Below are positions 12,105-24,220 of a DNA stretch of 64,000 bases, in pieces; the first letter of the stretch is position 1, and each line of letters starts with the position of its first letter. The stretch covers positions 3,950,599-4,014,598 of the forward strand of contig CAADRB010000003.1 in assembly GCA_900708905.1 (NCBI GenBank), written 5' to 3'. The position numbers and the translations under genes are program-made. This DNA is from Hymenolepis diminuta (Eukaryota > Platyhelminthes > Cestoda > Cyclophyllidea > Hymenolepididae). Under the pieces are notes generated by a model that was given only the letters and a program-made list of their open reading frames with translations, did not search any database and had not been told where the DNA came from.

Positions 12105-15100
12105 CTTAAAGCATGACTTTCCCTCTATTTTATTTCAGTCTTTGTGTCGTAGCTTTTTTTGTTGCTGTTATGTGTTAGATTACTTATTATAACTAATTAA
12201 CATTACTTCAAACTCTTTTTGTGAACAATTGAATGAATATCTCATCTAGAAACTGTCCTTCACCAAGTCTTAAGATAAATGTCAAGGTTCTTCGAATTCG
12301 TCGCCTTGGATTCAAGTAGATCCTTCTTTGTAATTGGTCCATCGTGATTGCTTCGTTTGCTGTTATTATTTTGGTAGTATGGATGTTTCACCTCGGGTCG
12401 GTCATGTCCTTAAGATTGCACTTTTTCCAATCTGGTTAAAAGTATGCACTTTACTAGGTGAGATGATGGGATGCTTTACGCAAATTACATTTATTTGTAC
12501 TCTTTTTTGTTTATCGGACGGAAATGAATTTGCTTCTGGAAATTGTTCATATTCCTTTTCTGTATTTGTCTAGAACATATTTTCAGAAAATAGATCATAT
12601 GGATGTAAGAGCATGTTTAATATACTTAATACGGTGCCTTTTGTCATGGGTCATTATTTTGATGAAGTTTCTTTTCTACTACCAACCGTAACGTGACGAT
12701 GGTATGATAGTCTCATGTCCCGCCAATTCATCCAATTAAATTGCGAGTATAATATTACTAAACTCTTTTTATAACTGGACGAGTAGGACCAGGTCGAACC
12801 ATAATGTATGGGTTCAATAAATATTAAACCTAGATAGGACACGTTTGTTGATTATGCGACTGTTAGTGAGCATATCTAATGAAAGTGAATAGTTTAATGC
12901 AAATGTCATGCGCCAATAATGTATTGGTTGTCGTGCATGTCCGCCAAGCCAGAAGATAAAGAATCGATTCTCGTCCATGCAATGGGCTAATGTGAATGTT
13001 CAATCGCAATTATTCATTTCAGTCAACAAAGAGGATTGTATCCTGTCAGTGTCATATCACATCGGCTCCAGGAGATCGACCCTGATTTTACTTAACAACT
13101 GAAAAGGCCTGATGGAAGTCGCTCACGCTTCCTCAATGACTGACAATTAATGGTGCCATCAATATTTATACTTGATTAAGACGTGTACAGAACCTGTCTT
13201 AATTATTTTTGTTTAGTATTTATAACGACAATCACTCAACGACTGAGCTATCCTTATGAAAATAGAGGGGTTGACGGCAGTAATAAAACGTATGTGAAAA
13301 TGTGGAAGTGAGAAAGAGTGAAAATGGGAAAATATGGTAATAGATAACGGCAATACACCACAACAATCCCCTTTTAGTTTAATGATCATGCATACAATCA
13401 TCACCATAAAACCGACCAATTATAAGTGTGATTCTTAAATCATTCTGGATTTAATATTACAGAACTGTGGATCATGCACTCTCCTAGAAAGGAACAGAGA
13501 AAAAAACGTCTAAACAGAAGCAATTCCGTTTATGTGAAACAAATCATGACTGAACGGGGGAATAAGTGGATAATAGAATTAAACCCAGGAGTAGCTGTAG
13601 TATCTGTGCTCTCAATGACTGACCATTTCAGACACAATGGCATTTGTACTAGTGACTTTAATTTGTCGTCAAGTGTAGAATATTTGCCTGTCTAATGAGT
13701 CGCAATTGGCATGATATTATGCGATTTAATCTAGTCAAGACGTGTACTCTCTGGGGTCTCGTGTACATAGTTTCCCCTACGTTACTATAACACGAAAGGA
13801 AATGGAACACAAATGATTAGATATGGGTAAGACTTAATAGTACAAGTAATTTTGATTTATCATTAACATAATCTAGGCTCCCACCGCGATATTGCTAGAT
13901 GTCTACTGAAGTGCAATAGGGCCACATTTGCTCAAATCAAGTAAGAAGAATACAGTGGATCTGTAGCTTAATGGTAGCTGTATTCTCACTTTACCACGAA
14001 GGTAATATTGTTTAAATACCGCCCGGATATGTGGGCTATCCGGTTAGCCAGTTATGCAGCTGTACAAGGTCAGGAACAAGGAAGAAAATTCATTTCCGGA
14101 GCAACGATTCCGGCTCCCAGAAATTAATGAATTCTATTAAGATCACTAACAGTATTCGATTCTGCATTTCATCATCACCGTTTGTGGGTGCTGTTATTTT
14201 CATCTGTCCCTTCAAAGTTCCCTATCAATGTCAGCTCCATCTAGAAAAAAATACAGAAATGTCGTTAGTATCGTCGGCTAGAAAATCAAATTGGGTTTCC
14301 GGGCAAATGATTGATTATCAAAAATTCGCTTAAATAAAATTAGCCGGAAATTTCAAGATTATGTCTTCAAATCTTGTCTGAACGGATTTGATTTTCTCAA
14401 ACCTTCCATTACTAAACTTAAATTTTTAATGATACGTTTCTTTTTCTATCATCAACTTTCAAATGAAGCTTATCTTTATATTTATATTCCTGACCGAGGA
14501 ATCACATGTTTTTATGTTCCCATGTGATTATGACAGGTGCCATTCATTATATACATATATTAATAAATGGAGTATATATTATACCATTTGAACAAACGGA
14601 TGCAGAGCTATATCTGTGAGGAAATAGTTTAGGAAGAGGTTCGCACTGAATACGATGTCAACGCTAAGGACAGCATTTTGGTATGTAGCGTTTCAAAGAC
14701 TGTAAACAACCAGAAATTAGACGCTGGAAGTCCTTGCTAATTGTTACACTCGATAACATAAGAGCATCGGTTTCTTCTCGGCCAACGGCTTCGTACTGCA
14801 CTCTTTTCCTCGAAGTCCCTTCAGGTGTGGATCTATGCTAATAAAGACTTTTGGCATCTTGATCGATTTGTTTTAGCCATGAATTTGTTTATGCCTTCTC
14901 TTAAATTCTAATTGGAAATTGGTGACCAAAAGAAGCTTTTGGGGTACGAAAACCGGAAATTTTTAACGTAGTGGTCCAAAGAAGAAGCCTTTTTCATTGA
15001 AGCCTGATCAACTTCCTACGACTGCCATTCTCGCATTATTAAGAAGAGCCCTAGTTCTTTTCCTTTTCTTAAGGGACAAATCACTTGTTTTTAAAACATT

Positions 15101-18100
15101 TCATCTGATAGTGATAACAGTCATTCAACTTATTCTGAAAATCTTTCCCTATGTATTCGTTCCTCATACCCATAAAATGGTATAATGCAGATATATAGAG
15201 AGAAGGCAAAGTCCTTATGTGGCCGCATTCTGTTACTCTTTCTAACAGAAGCTATCAAAATTCACCCTTTTAATTAAATAATAAAAAATAAAATGTGCGC
15301 ATTAAAACAATGACAAATTCCAATCGCAATTATTAAAACAAATTATGCTCTCAAGGTAAATCTGATTCCGCACGTGATAGTGCAGATGTTAAATGAAAGA
15401 AAATCAATAGAAATGGGACTTAAAGTAGTGCACAAGATGTGATCACATGAAACGCTACAAACGACATTCCATTGAAGTGATTGGGTATGGAATTTGTAAT
15501 TTATCTATAGCCTCCATTTGCACATTCCTTCCTTATCAAAATGACCTTCCGGTTACTAAAAATGCAGGTGGGCTTAAGAAATTTATCATTTATCGTGATG
15601 GCAAAGTTAAATGGGTACTGGTTTTTGTTTCTAACCATAAGTATTTGATATAGCATTGCTTTTCGCAGGTTTTTTGAACGGAAATATGTGCCAGGAGGGT
15701 ATTTTTCAATAAATTCGGTTGAAAAGTTTGCTTAATTAATGGAACTTGTGTAAGAGACAAAAAAATTAGGTTTGTTAACTGTAACTAAAACAGTTTCTTG
15801 GACATTTTCGGGCCTATTCAATTTGTAGAATTGACGTTGTAGATTGCTAGACATATACCCACATCGCCCGTTTGTAGTGCTTTTAGGAGGCTAGTGGACG
15901 TCTTACAGTTAATTAGTATATTACTAAGTTTTTCAAGAGTAGAGATATCCGACCAATCATATTCTCCCTTATGGAGCGTGGAAGTCTTACAAATATCAAT
16001 GACTTGTTCAATATTCTCCAGCCAATCACAACTCTTCACAGTGGTATAAACTGTTTCTAAATGACATTAAAAATGTCTAATCCGATCCAGTTGTGGGGTG
16101 AAAATACTTCTGTCTTCTCTCTCCCTCTCTCTCTTTCTCTAGGCTCTGAATAACTGCAGCTTCCATTGTAACATTGGGCGACTGTATTTGTAATATTGCC
16201 GCCAACGATCAAAATCTATTAATTTATACTACTTAAATCCTTGGAATGTGTATCATATAAATACCTGCATACGTTTTTTAATGTTTAGCTTGAGTGTGAA
16301 GGATCTCCCTAAATAGTTTTGGAGCTTCCTTATGATGGAACCATGTTTAATATTTTGCCGTGGTTTGAGCAGAATTTGCTCAAGGCCGCTGAATTAGTAT
16401 TTAATGGACATTTATCGATCGTATAACAGTTTGCTGAATGAAATCAACCTGCAAAGTATTGTTCACTCGGGATTTTCTAGAATGTTCCTAATCAGAAACA
16501 ATGCGTAACAAATTTCACACAAAATAGATTTTTATAACAATAGAAGCAACGTCCACGGCAGATAAGGGAAAAGAAGCTTATAGACAAGATACATTTATAA
16601 ATACAATTATTTTTGAGGTAGTGAAAAACAACATGTCCGAACAGTCTAGACATCACAGATTAGATGTACAATAATTTTTTAAAGTACAAATCTCCAAAAG
16701 CACATGAATTAACAGTCTGCAGCACTTCGGTTAGCATTTGCAATCATTACTCGAGGGGCGAGCAGTTTTGAATTTCAAAGTGAGATTTATTGATTCCTGC
16801 CCTAAGGTAGCTAAATCACGTGTCACAAATATTCAAAGGAGAAGTGGATTCGTTATATTTCTGATATTTTGTGTGTGAGCTAATTTACCGCATATTTTTA
16901 CTGACCAAAAAAGGGCAAAATGCAATTAAACGATTAATGTCGCACTTTGAATTAACCCGCTAAGACCTCAAGAATGCAATTAAACACATCAAAGGGTTCA
17001 ATGGCAACTGGAAGGTATTTATTATTGGAATAACACAACAATGCCGCCACACCGAGCCAAATTGGTTTAATAAGAAGTCTCTCTATTGTTAAGACCACCA
17101 TACGCTAAAGCATAGTGTCTCATTACTTGGTCCAAAGCAAACTTCTTTGGTGTACTTTTATGAACCAAATCCAGATAAAGACTGATAAGGGTGGTAGATA
17201 GTGCGTTTTGATATTGCTCCATTGGTGCAGTGGTATGTCAAGTCAATTATAACGACAGTGACTGACGTCGTTGCGTGTAGTCGACCACACCGGCCAAATT
17301 GTGTTTACAAAGAGATGTGTTAGAATAGAAGCAGCACATCAGAGCGGTTCTGGAATACCTTCCCTCTACCCATGTCAGGTGCTGTAAACAATTCTCTTAA
17401 TGGGCCTTTGATATTTATTGAAATAAGTTTTTTTGAGTAGTAATTATTACCATTTGATAATAGCATCAAACATTTCAATGTCTGCATAGATCATGACGTC
17501 CTATAGACAACCTTACTGCATATTATTATTGGTTATGTTATGATGGGTTTCCAAAATTTTGTATGTACGATCAAGTTCGCTGTTATATGCATTGCTACAG
17601 TTGCTCACACTCCAGAAAGAGAGGGAGAGAGAGATTTAGCCAGGCAGGACCAGTGTAGCATGCAGACATTAATTAACGAAATTAAGGGACAATTTATACA
17701 CCTGGAATGTGGATGGTTTAGATTGTGGTTAGCCAGAGAAGACTGAACCAATAATTGGGTTGTATAAAAAAATGCGTTCCACAGACAACAGAACAGTCAA
17801 TAAATGGCGGTTGACCTCGTCATGTCGTGAAATATCGATGGCGGGTAATTGCACTTTTGGTGAGCGACAAATTGTTCTTCCGCCTTCCTATCGATGTCTC
17901 ATGGCAGAGCAAAATGCTTTACATTTTTCAATCATTTGCGTACATGGAAATAACTAGGAAGAGATAAGTCACCTCTAAAGAGAAGTATTTAGACATGAGA
18001 AATGGGAGTCTGAAGACCAATAGAATCCTAATTCTTTTGAGCTCCAGAATCTTTAGGTGAACAATTTTTTGATTTGAAGTTGGATCAGATTTGCTCCCTC

Positions 18101-19958
18101 ATTTCTTTCCATCCTCTTCTTCACATTGGAAAATGTGGATGATAAGATTTCGAGTGCTTTCTCGTATAATTCGTGGAGCACACACCTACTGGAAAAAGGA
18201 GTTTTTACCAGTTGACAGATATCTTTGGACTTGTAGTGATTGCTCGGCCTGTGTCTTCTCATTTCGCCTTCATTTGCATTATTTCAATGACTTCGAGAAT
18301 TAACAAACATTAATTTACCTTTACAAACATCTTCCAGTTGTGATTGATGTTGAATAATGAGAAAAATAGATCTCCCGTCCAAGTACATCTTTTTCTCATC
18401 GAATAAATATCAAGCCAGGTTTATTGATGTGCATCCGTAATCCAGCTATTTGGATAGATCAGCCCTAAACCCACGAATGTAAATGACGAAATAAATTGTG
18501 AATTGGCTCAGATAATTGAGTGCTCTTCTCTAAGTCAGGAAACTAGAGGCCAGGTCCTGATGTTTGGGCTCTGGAATATCACATCTCAAGGCACTGATGC
18601 CACATCACTTGAGAAATTTCCAAGAATGTGAAGGAGCATGATGCAGTAGTTTGGTAACTTAATAAAACCATCATTAAATGGATGAATGGCTTTCGTTTCC
18701 ATTGAGAATTTATCGACGTCCTCATAGGGTGGCTATGTCTTACGATGACATCCCGATACTCAAATGGGAATTAGATGTGTAAATATATTTTTGTGGGAGA
18801 TTACTTGCCATTCAACGCGGAAATGACTGAAAATAGGAGCATGACTTAATGTTAACCATTCGTTTATATATAAAGATAGTTTAATATTCAGACAAGCGGA
18901 CGCAATGATATACAGTAACGTTCTGGAGAGAGAGAAGGAGGTATAAAACACACACGATGATCTATAGATATGCTTGTCAACATGGCAATACCCATACTAG
19001 ATTTAACCGGTTAACTCTCTACTGCCAACTACTCTTTCAATTGCTCTCTCTATCTCTTTCATTACTTCACGGGTGTCCGATACACCAGCAGTCAAACTCA
19101 ACTTTCAGTCTTCTAATTTCTGGATAATTCTATTGTATCCTATTAGTTTTTAAGAAGATAAATTGATTTTTTGGGGAGATAGTTCTAAGTACCGTAGCAC
19201 CTTAAAGGATCTGGTATCTACTCCGCTTAGCTTAAAGAAAGTGGGCAGTCAGGTTTCGCTTTTTCTGAGAAATCGGTAAATTTATCCGCCAGTGAAATCC
19301 ACCACCTCAAAGTTCCTTGAGAACATTCTGCCACGGCTTTTAATGTTAGCCCTTGAAAGACTTCAAACACTGGAAAAGTGAAGTTTTTTCATCATCTTTA
19401 TTAAATGCCATGGCAACTTAATCCTATCGTGTTAATTCAGAGATAAAGATGGATAAGATAGCTTAACCACTACGACACTAACACTCATATGTTTTCATAT
19501 TCCAATATTTGAACACGATTCGTAAATATTTGTGACTTTGTAAAGCTAATACCTTGGAGTTTCATATTACCTATACCAATAAACCAAAATCTCTCCTTTT
19601 TACACATGAATTTGTGGGAATCTGAGGTTCAAATAAATATCCTCACCCCCTGCTTCTGAATTCATTGAACTGGTCACCAGATTTTCGAAATCCCTTCTCA
19701 TCATATAAACGTGATGAAATTCCGACCATTTTTAATGTCTCCTTGATCATCTTAGAGCTTAACAATAAGTCGGGATTTTGAGGGAAGATTTTACAGATTT
19801 TCAAGTATTACCAGTATTGAAATGAATTGACAGTTTGGATAACTTTCCTGAAAAATATCAATTTCGCATTTAATTTTTAAATGCGAATGACATTATCCTG
19901 CGAAGATATTTACGAAAGTTGAACGTCCACAAATTGTGGACAGAAGAACAGCAAATTC
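12105..19958. other. Gene-poor region, no gene recognised
   Basis: There is no conserved protein here. It contains short dispersed-repeat fragments. A pyrimidine tract at about 16110-16141 is followed by a segment starting GGCTCTGAATAACTG that resembles 6801 and 56230. A short direct repeat built on CCACACCG and CCAAATTG occurs at about 17047 and 17283. The open frames present are short, lack family resemblance and are not bounded by convincing splice sites. Confidence 0.5.
19864..19886. repeat. Perfect short inverted repeat (10-bp arms)
   Basis: Arms TCGCATTTAA and TTAAATGCGA are separated by three T residues. It could form a small hairpin. It lies in non-coding sequence about 70 bases upstream of an exon-like open segment. 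No function is assigned. Confidence 0.6.
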
Positions 19959-20114
19959 TTGCACAGATTATGTGATCGAGTGCTTACTACTGGGACAAAT
20001 AACACGGAGATAACTGAACCGAATGTGCGAGTGGTGAATGTTCAAGATGCGTTATGTAAGAGAGTTAAAATACCTGTCTCAATTTTACGTTTTCACCTGA
20101 TAAGATACATATTT
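19959..20114 (+). CDS. Orphan exon-like open segment, unknown
   Basis: Fifty-two codons are open from about 19959 and end exactly at a strong GTAAGT donor, in phase 0. The translation contains TEPNVRVVNVQDALCKR and looks less biased than random AT-rich frames. I see no clear upstream acceptor with a good pyrimidine tract and no ATG that fits a start. It could be an exon of an unrecognised gene, a pseudogene fragment, or chance. Confidence 0.2.
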
Positions 20115-20762
20115 GTAAGTCAGAATGCGCTTGCTAAACTTACCACAGCAGAAGATCGCTTTTGAAAGAGTGGTATCAAAGCCCATTTACAGTATGTGGC
20201 CCTTATTTCAAAATTTTCCCGTTGAACCCCATAAACTAGAAATAATTCCAATTACGCAATGCTGTGTAATGTGGTTTTTGATTAAATCTGCCATTCTTAT
20301 CACGTATTTTTACTTCTTAAAATAATATCACCTTAGATTATGACTTCATTCTATCAAAAAATTATGATTAATTTTCCTCGGGAATGAATACAAAAATTGT
20401 GCTTTTGGAAGGAGTGGATTCCGACTCCCGCTTAGCGGATCACATGTAATTTTTGTTCCCCCCAGAGAGAAAATTGTGATCAATTCAGTAAAATAATCTC
20501 AAAGTGTATATTGAGCGACACCATTATCATCAAAATCATATTCAAACTACGGTGACCAGAATTTATTTATATCCTACTTATGACAAAATAATATTTTTAA
20601 AATAAAAACAAAAATATAATTTCGAAATTATATTATTTAAAGAAAATTAATTTGGATTAAAATATATAAATCAATCATTTGGTGAAAAGTCGTTTGTTTA
20701 AATCAAGAAAGACAATTAGTACAGTTATCGTGATCTGCTATCATTCTGCGAATTCTGTTGCC

Positions 20763-21241
20763 ATGGACGGGTTTGAGCGACTAAACTTCATTGTTAATTT
20801 TCTGCTTTCAAAGCAATTTCTTCGTACCTTTAGATACGTATATACCCTTGCCGCATTAATGGCACTAGCTTGGTACGAAGAAATAACTGAACCATTGCAA
20901 CTGCAATTGTATCCTTTCTCATCCCAATTTATACTTGTAAGTCTCCCGAAGTTAGTTCGCTACATTTTAGTTACCTTAATCTATGTAATCACAATTCACG
21001 CCTGTGAATTAAAAAAAAAAGAATAAAATATTTGATATTCGGAATTGTGGTCCATTCTCCTCATGCTTTGGTTTGGAATCAGCTTAGAAGTTGGGTGGTG
21101 TTGAATGTTTAATTGAATTTTAGTTAAAAATTTCAAATAAAGTGACATGAAATTAGTTGAGGTGTATAATACATTGAAAAGTTGTTACAGGAACCATTGA
21201 ATTATCTCAAGTTTGATTGCATCTTGGAAGCGTCATTTGAG
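20763..21241 (+). CDS. Putative small membrane protein, two exons, unknown family
   Basis: An ATG in a strong context (GCCATGG) at 20763 opens 58 codons ending at a consensus GTAAGT donor (exon 20763-20936, phase 0). A second segment at 21191-21241 follows a TTACAG acceptor and ends at a GTACAT donor, adding 17 codons (EPLNYLKFDCILEASFE). The first exon has a Phe/Leu-rich stretch and one likely membrane helix at about 25-38. An AT-rich block precedes it, as it does the confirmed genes nearby. If the second donor is not used, the frame runs on to a stop near 21334. I do not recognise the family. Confidence 0.35.
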
Positions 21242-21334
21242 GTACATAAATTGGAGGGAAATTTTGGTGAGACTTTATACACCATAATCTCTATTGCCAG
21301 ATGCCAGATGAGTTACTTAATTTCATTTAACTTT

Positions 21335-22090
21335 TAACTCAAAACGAAGTGAAAGCGAGCAAGACTGGGATATAAATGTGTCATTTAGAAACGGTACCAC
21401 GTAGATGATAGGTAGAGAAAACACGGAGAATCAGAATCAGCTGAGATTTAGACCCATATTATTGTGTGAATAGTGACATCGGATTGATTTCAGATCAATT
21501 TAAGGGGTCACACTCAAGATAAAGACAAGAGGTCAAAGAAGGTCAAAACACAATTATCTAATTAATTTCGCATCTAAGACTTGGGCTTGGATACTATTCC
21601 TTTAATAACCCATTCAAAATGGATTATGATTTGCTAATCCATAGCAATAACTTATATTGACCTATATTTTATTAATAGTAATTCATAAAATAAATCTCAT
21701 TTGCAACATTCCAGAATTCTCAAATTCTGTTATCAAGAAGTACTTTTACAGATCACCTCTTCATTCAGTAAGGACACGATGTTCTACGTTACCCTACTGA
21801 TTATTATCAAGGTTACACAAACAGTGACGTCCATGACCTCTTAGAATAAACGGCGAAGTGACACTGCTATCGATATAGAAAACAATAAATGCACACATTG
21901 ATTAATTTCACTAATAAACGCTCACTAAAATCCAACTTCTATCTTCTTCCTAACAAGAGTTGGTTTGGGTCCTGACTGCCTATTCCGTATCGTAGACAAT
22001 ATGAATTCGAAAAATTTATTCTTTCGTAAATTCTTACATTATTCCTATTTCGACTGTTAGCTTTTACTGACGTCTTATTTCATGAAATTT
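21335..22090. other. Intergenic, nothing recognised
   Basis: AT-rich sequence without a conserved frame, leading up to the LTR-like repeat. Confidence 0.45.
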
Positions 22091-22095
22091 TACAC

Positions 22096-22596
22096 TGAAG
22101 GATAAGTCTCTATGCCATTTCCAGAACTACCTTTAATTCGCATTCTCTAATGGCAACACTTCGGTTTTTCATCCACAAAGCTGGAGTGACTACCTTTATG
22201 TCCCTATGATGCATGACCCCTATCTGTCGCGTTTCCCCCCTTTTCTATAATTGCTTTGTTCCACATAAAAGGTACATCTGCGCCCATACTCTGGCGCGGC
22301 CTTATCCAAGTGACTCATATAAAGCTAGCCCTGTTTTCCAGACAGAACAACGCACGTATCTCAGTTACCGGCTCCTACGCTTCCTGCTCATCTCCTCTCT
22401 TCCTCAGCACGCTGCTCTCCCTCTGTCACTAGTTTCAAACTCGTTGTGGTTACCTTGATTACAGTTTTGGTCTAATTTGCTTTGCGCTGCTTCACAATTG
22501 TTGTTAGCTCTTACTCAAAAAGCTACGAATTGGTGACCGTTATTGCCGTCGTTCGTTGTTAGTTGCCAACCGTTAGTTATTATCTAATTCCAACAG
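22096..22596 (+). mobile_element. Solo-LTR-like repeat, copy A
   Basis: About 500 bases starting TGAAGGATAA and ending near TTCCAACA are closely similar along their whole length to 35445-35941. Shared blocks include CAAGTGACTCATATAAAGCTA and a pyrimidine-rich stretch around CATCTCCTCTCTTCCT. TG/CA-like ends, a TATA-like CATATAAAG at about 22316 and flanking 5-base TACAC on both sides (22091-22095 and 22597-22601) fit an LTR retrotransposon inserted and reduced to a solo LTR, or a short non-autonomous LTR element. It encodes no protein. Strand is assigned from the TATA-like order. Confidence 0.65.
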
Positions 22597-22748
22597 TACA
22601 CGACATACTTATAAGGACAACAAAATAAAAAATTCAAGTTCGCAAATTAACCTAAATTTATTTACTAACATATTTAATTACCCATTTTACACAAATTGTT
22701 ATTATTAATTACTGTCGCGTATTTTTCACTTTTTTCAATAAAAAAAAT

Positions 22749-22825
22749 CTGGCGACATCAGTGATTTGACTTATTCTATCTATTCGATCGATGTGGCCCC
22801 GATAGATCTCTCAACGTTATAACTT
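22749..22825 (+). repeat. Direct repeat, left copy (LTR/leader-like)
   Basis: This copy starts CTGGCGACATCAGTG and shares an exact stretch TATTCGATCGATGTGGCC with a partner at 24147-24220. Overall similarity over about 75 bases is high. The TGGCGAC start right after an A-rich stretch would suit a primer-binding site downstream of a 5' LTR, which is inference. Confidence 0.6.
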
Positions 22826-24146
22826 AGCGACGCAGTAGCAGACGAATTCACCGATGTCATCCACATATGGGCTGGAGACACAGACAGCACAAGAATCCGA
22901 CCTCATTTCACTTCGTACAGTGGAATCGTGATGGTAGAGAGACAATTTCGATGCAGACGACGGGGTTCTTTCGATGATGTGACTCTTCGTACAGTGATCA
23001 CACCATATCTTGTGATACCATGAGGCCTGGTACTTCTTCTTGAAATGACAATGAAGTCATTAACTACATTTTCTTGACAAGTGAAAGGGTTAAGTAGCAT
23101 AATCGGAACTTAGACGTGAAAGTTAAAGTTCTCTGACATTTGTCTAGTCATTCTTGATCCGTAGCAGGCAATTCGTCCAAGGTTCTACGAGATGCAACTC
23201 CGAAAAATAAAATAACTCGTTGTCAAAAAGTCTCATCGTTCAAACTGAGAGAACCCGAAAATACCGATTATCTATCGACCCAGGACACCCACTTTCCATC
23301 CGACGACTACCAGAAACAGTCACTCCCAAGATGCCGATTTTGTGGAGAATGTCACTGTCATCGAGACTGGCTTATCAAATACGTCGCTCTCAGAACTATA
23401 ACGAAGATGGTCAGAAAGAAGGCTTCTACGGAGAATCTTCTACGAGCAGTTCAACGAGGCAGAACCCGAACAATAAGAGAGCGTTAACTCAGACCAGGAA
23501 GTTTTGATCAGTCGAAATGTGAAAGACAACTCTTTTAAATAGTCTTCCTGATATTAATTTTTTTTCTATATTTTACAGCTATCTAACTCCCGAACAACCG
23601 GTGATCCCTCGATGTAGAGTAGCGACGCGAAAGAAACAATTGTCCGCCTTGTGCTACCAGAGCTCGATGACATTTCTCTTGACTCTTTGTCGATCTGGCG
23701 ACAAAGACGGACTAGTGATCAAATCTACGAACGGGCGTGCCAAATATGAGAAAATAATCTTTTCCTCAAACAACTCTCATATGTTTTTCAATTTAAGAGA
23801 CCTTAACGTGTTTAAAAACAAACGCCGGATACTGGACAACGTCATGACCGACCAAAGGGTTTTTCTCGAATCCCCAAGATGGATGTCTCATATTTCGATG
23901 GGAGATGCTATAGCCAGCAGATGCCTACCATCACCTAGATATTGACTGGCGATAAGATCTCCACTGCAGTGTCTACAGGCGGTCCCCCCGTATGTTTGTA
24001 CATAGATACCTAAACAAGTGTCTATCATCACGTGGAGACTCTGACAACGAAAAATGACTGACGTCCAACGAAGAAGTGTTTTGTATATAAGCCTAATTTA
24101 CTTATAAATAAATTTGGGGTGGCTTGTCTGCCACTTCCGAACTGAT
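22826..24146 (+). pseudogene. Decayed LTR-retrotransposon Gag/nucleocapsid remnant
   Basis: Between the two direct repeats lie fragments of a Gag-like polyprotein in shifted frames. At about 23329-23373 one frame reads PRCRFCGECHCHRDW, resembling a CX2CX3HX4C zinc knuckle with the last Cys changed to Trp. At about 23389-23440 the next frame has SQNYNEDGQKEGFYGE, spaced exactly like a CX2CX4HX4C knuckle in which all four ligands are replaced (Ser, Tyr, Gln, Tyr). Stops and frame changes show it is dead. Longer open frames downstream (23601-23945) have no recognisable protease or reverse-transcriptase motif. Confidence 0.4.
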
Positions 24147-24220
24147 CTGGCAACATGAGTGACTAGACTTACTCCGCCTATTCGATCGATGTGGCCTTGA
24201 TAGACCCCATTACGTCATAA
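24147..24220 (+). repeat. Direct repeat, right copy
   Basis: This copy starts CTGGCAACATGAGTG and matches 22749-22825, including the exact TATTCGATCGATGTGGCC block. It is about 1.4 kb from the left copy and in the same orientation. The pair may mark two nested or tandem element copies or the ends of one element. Confidence 0.6.

Noticed and set aside
13958..14030. tRNA-like stretch with TGTAGCTTAATGG
   Set aside because: The A-box resemblance is good, but there is no paired acceptor stem and the B box is poor, so I do not call a tRNA.
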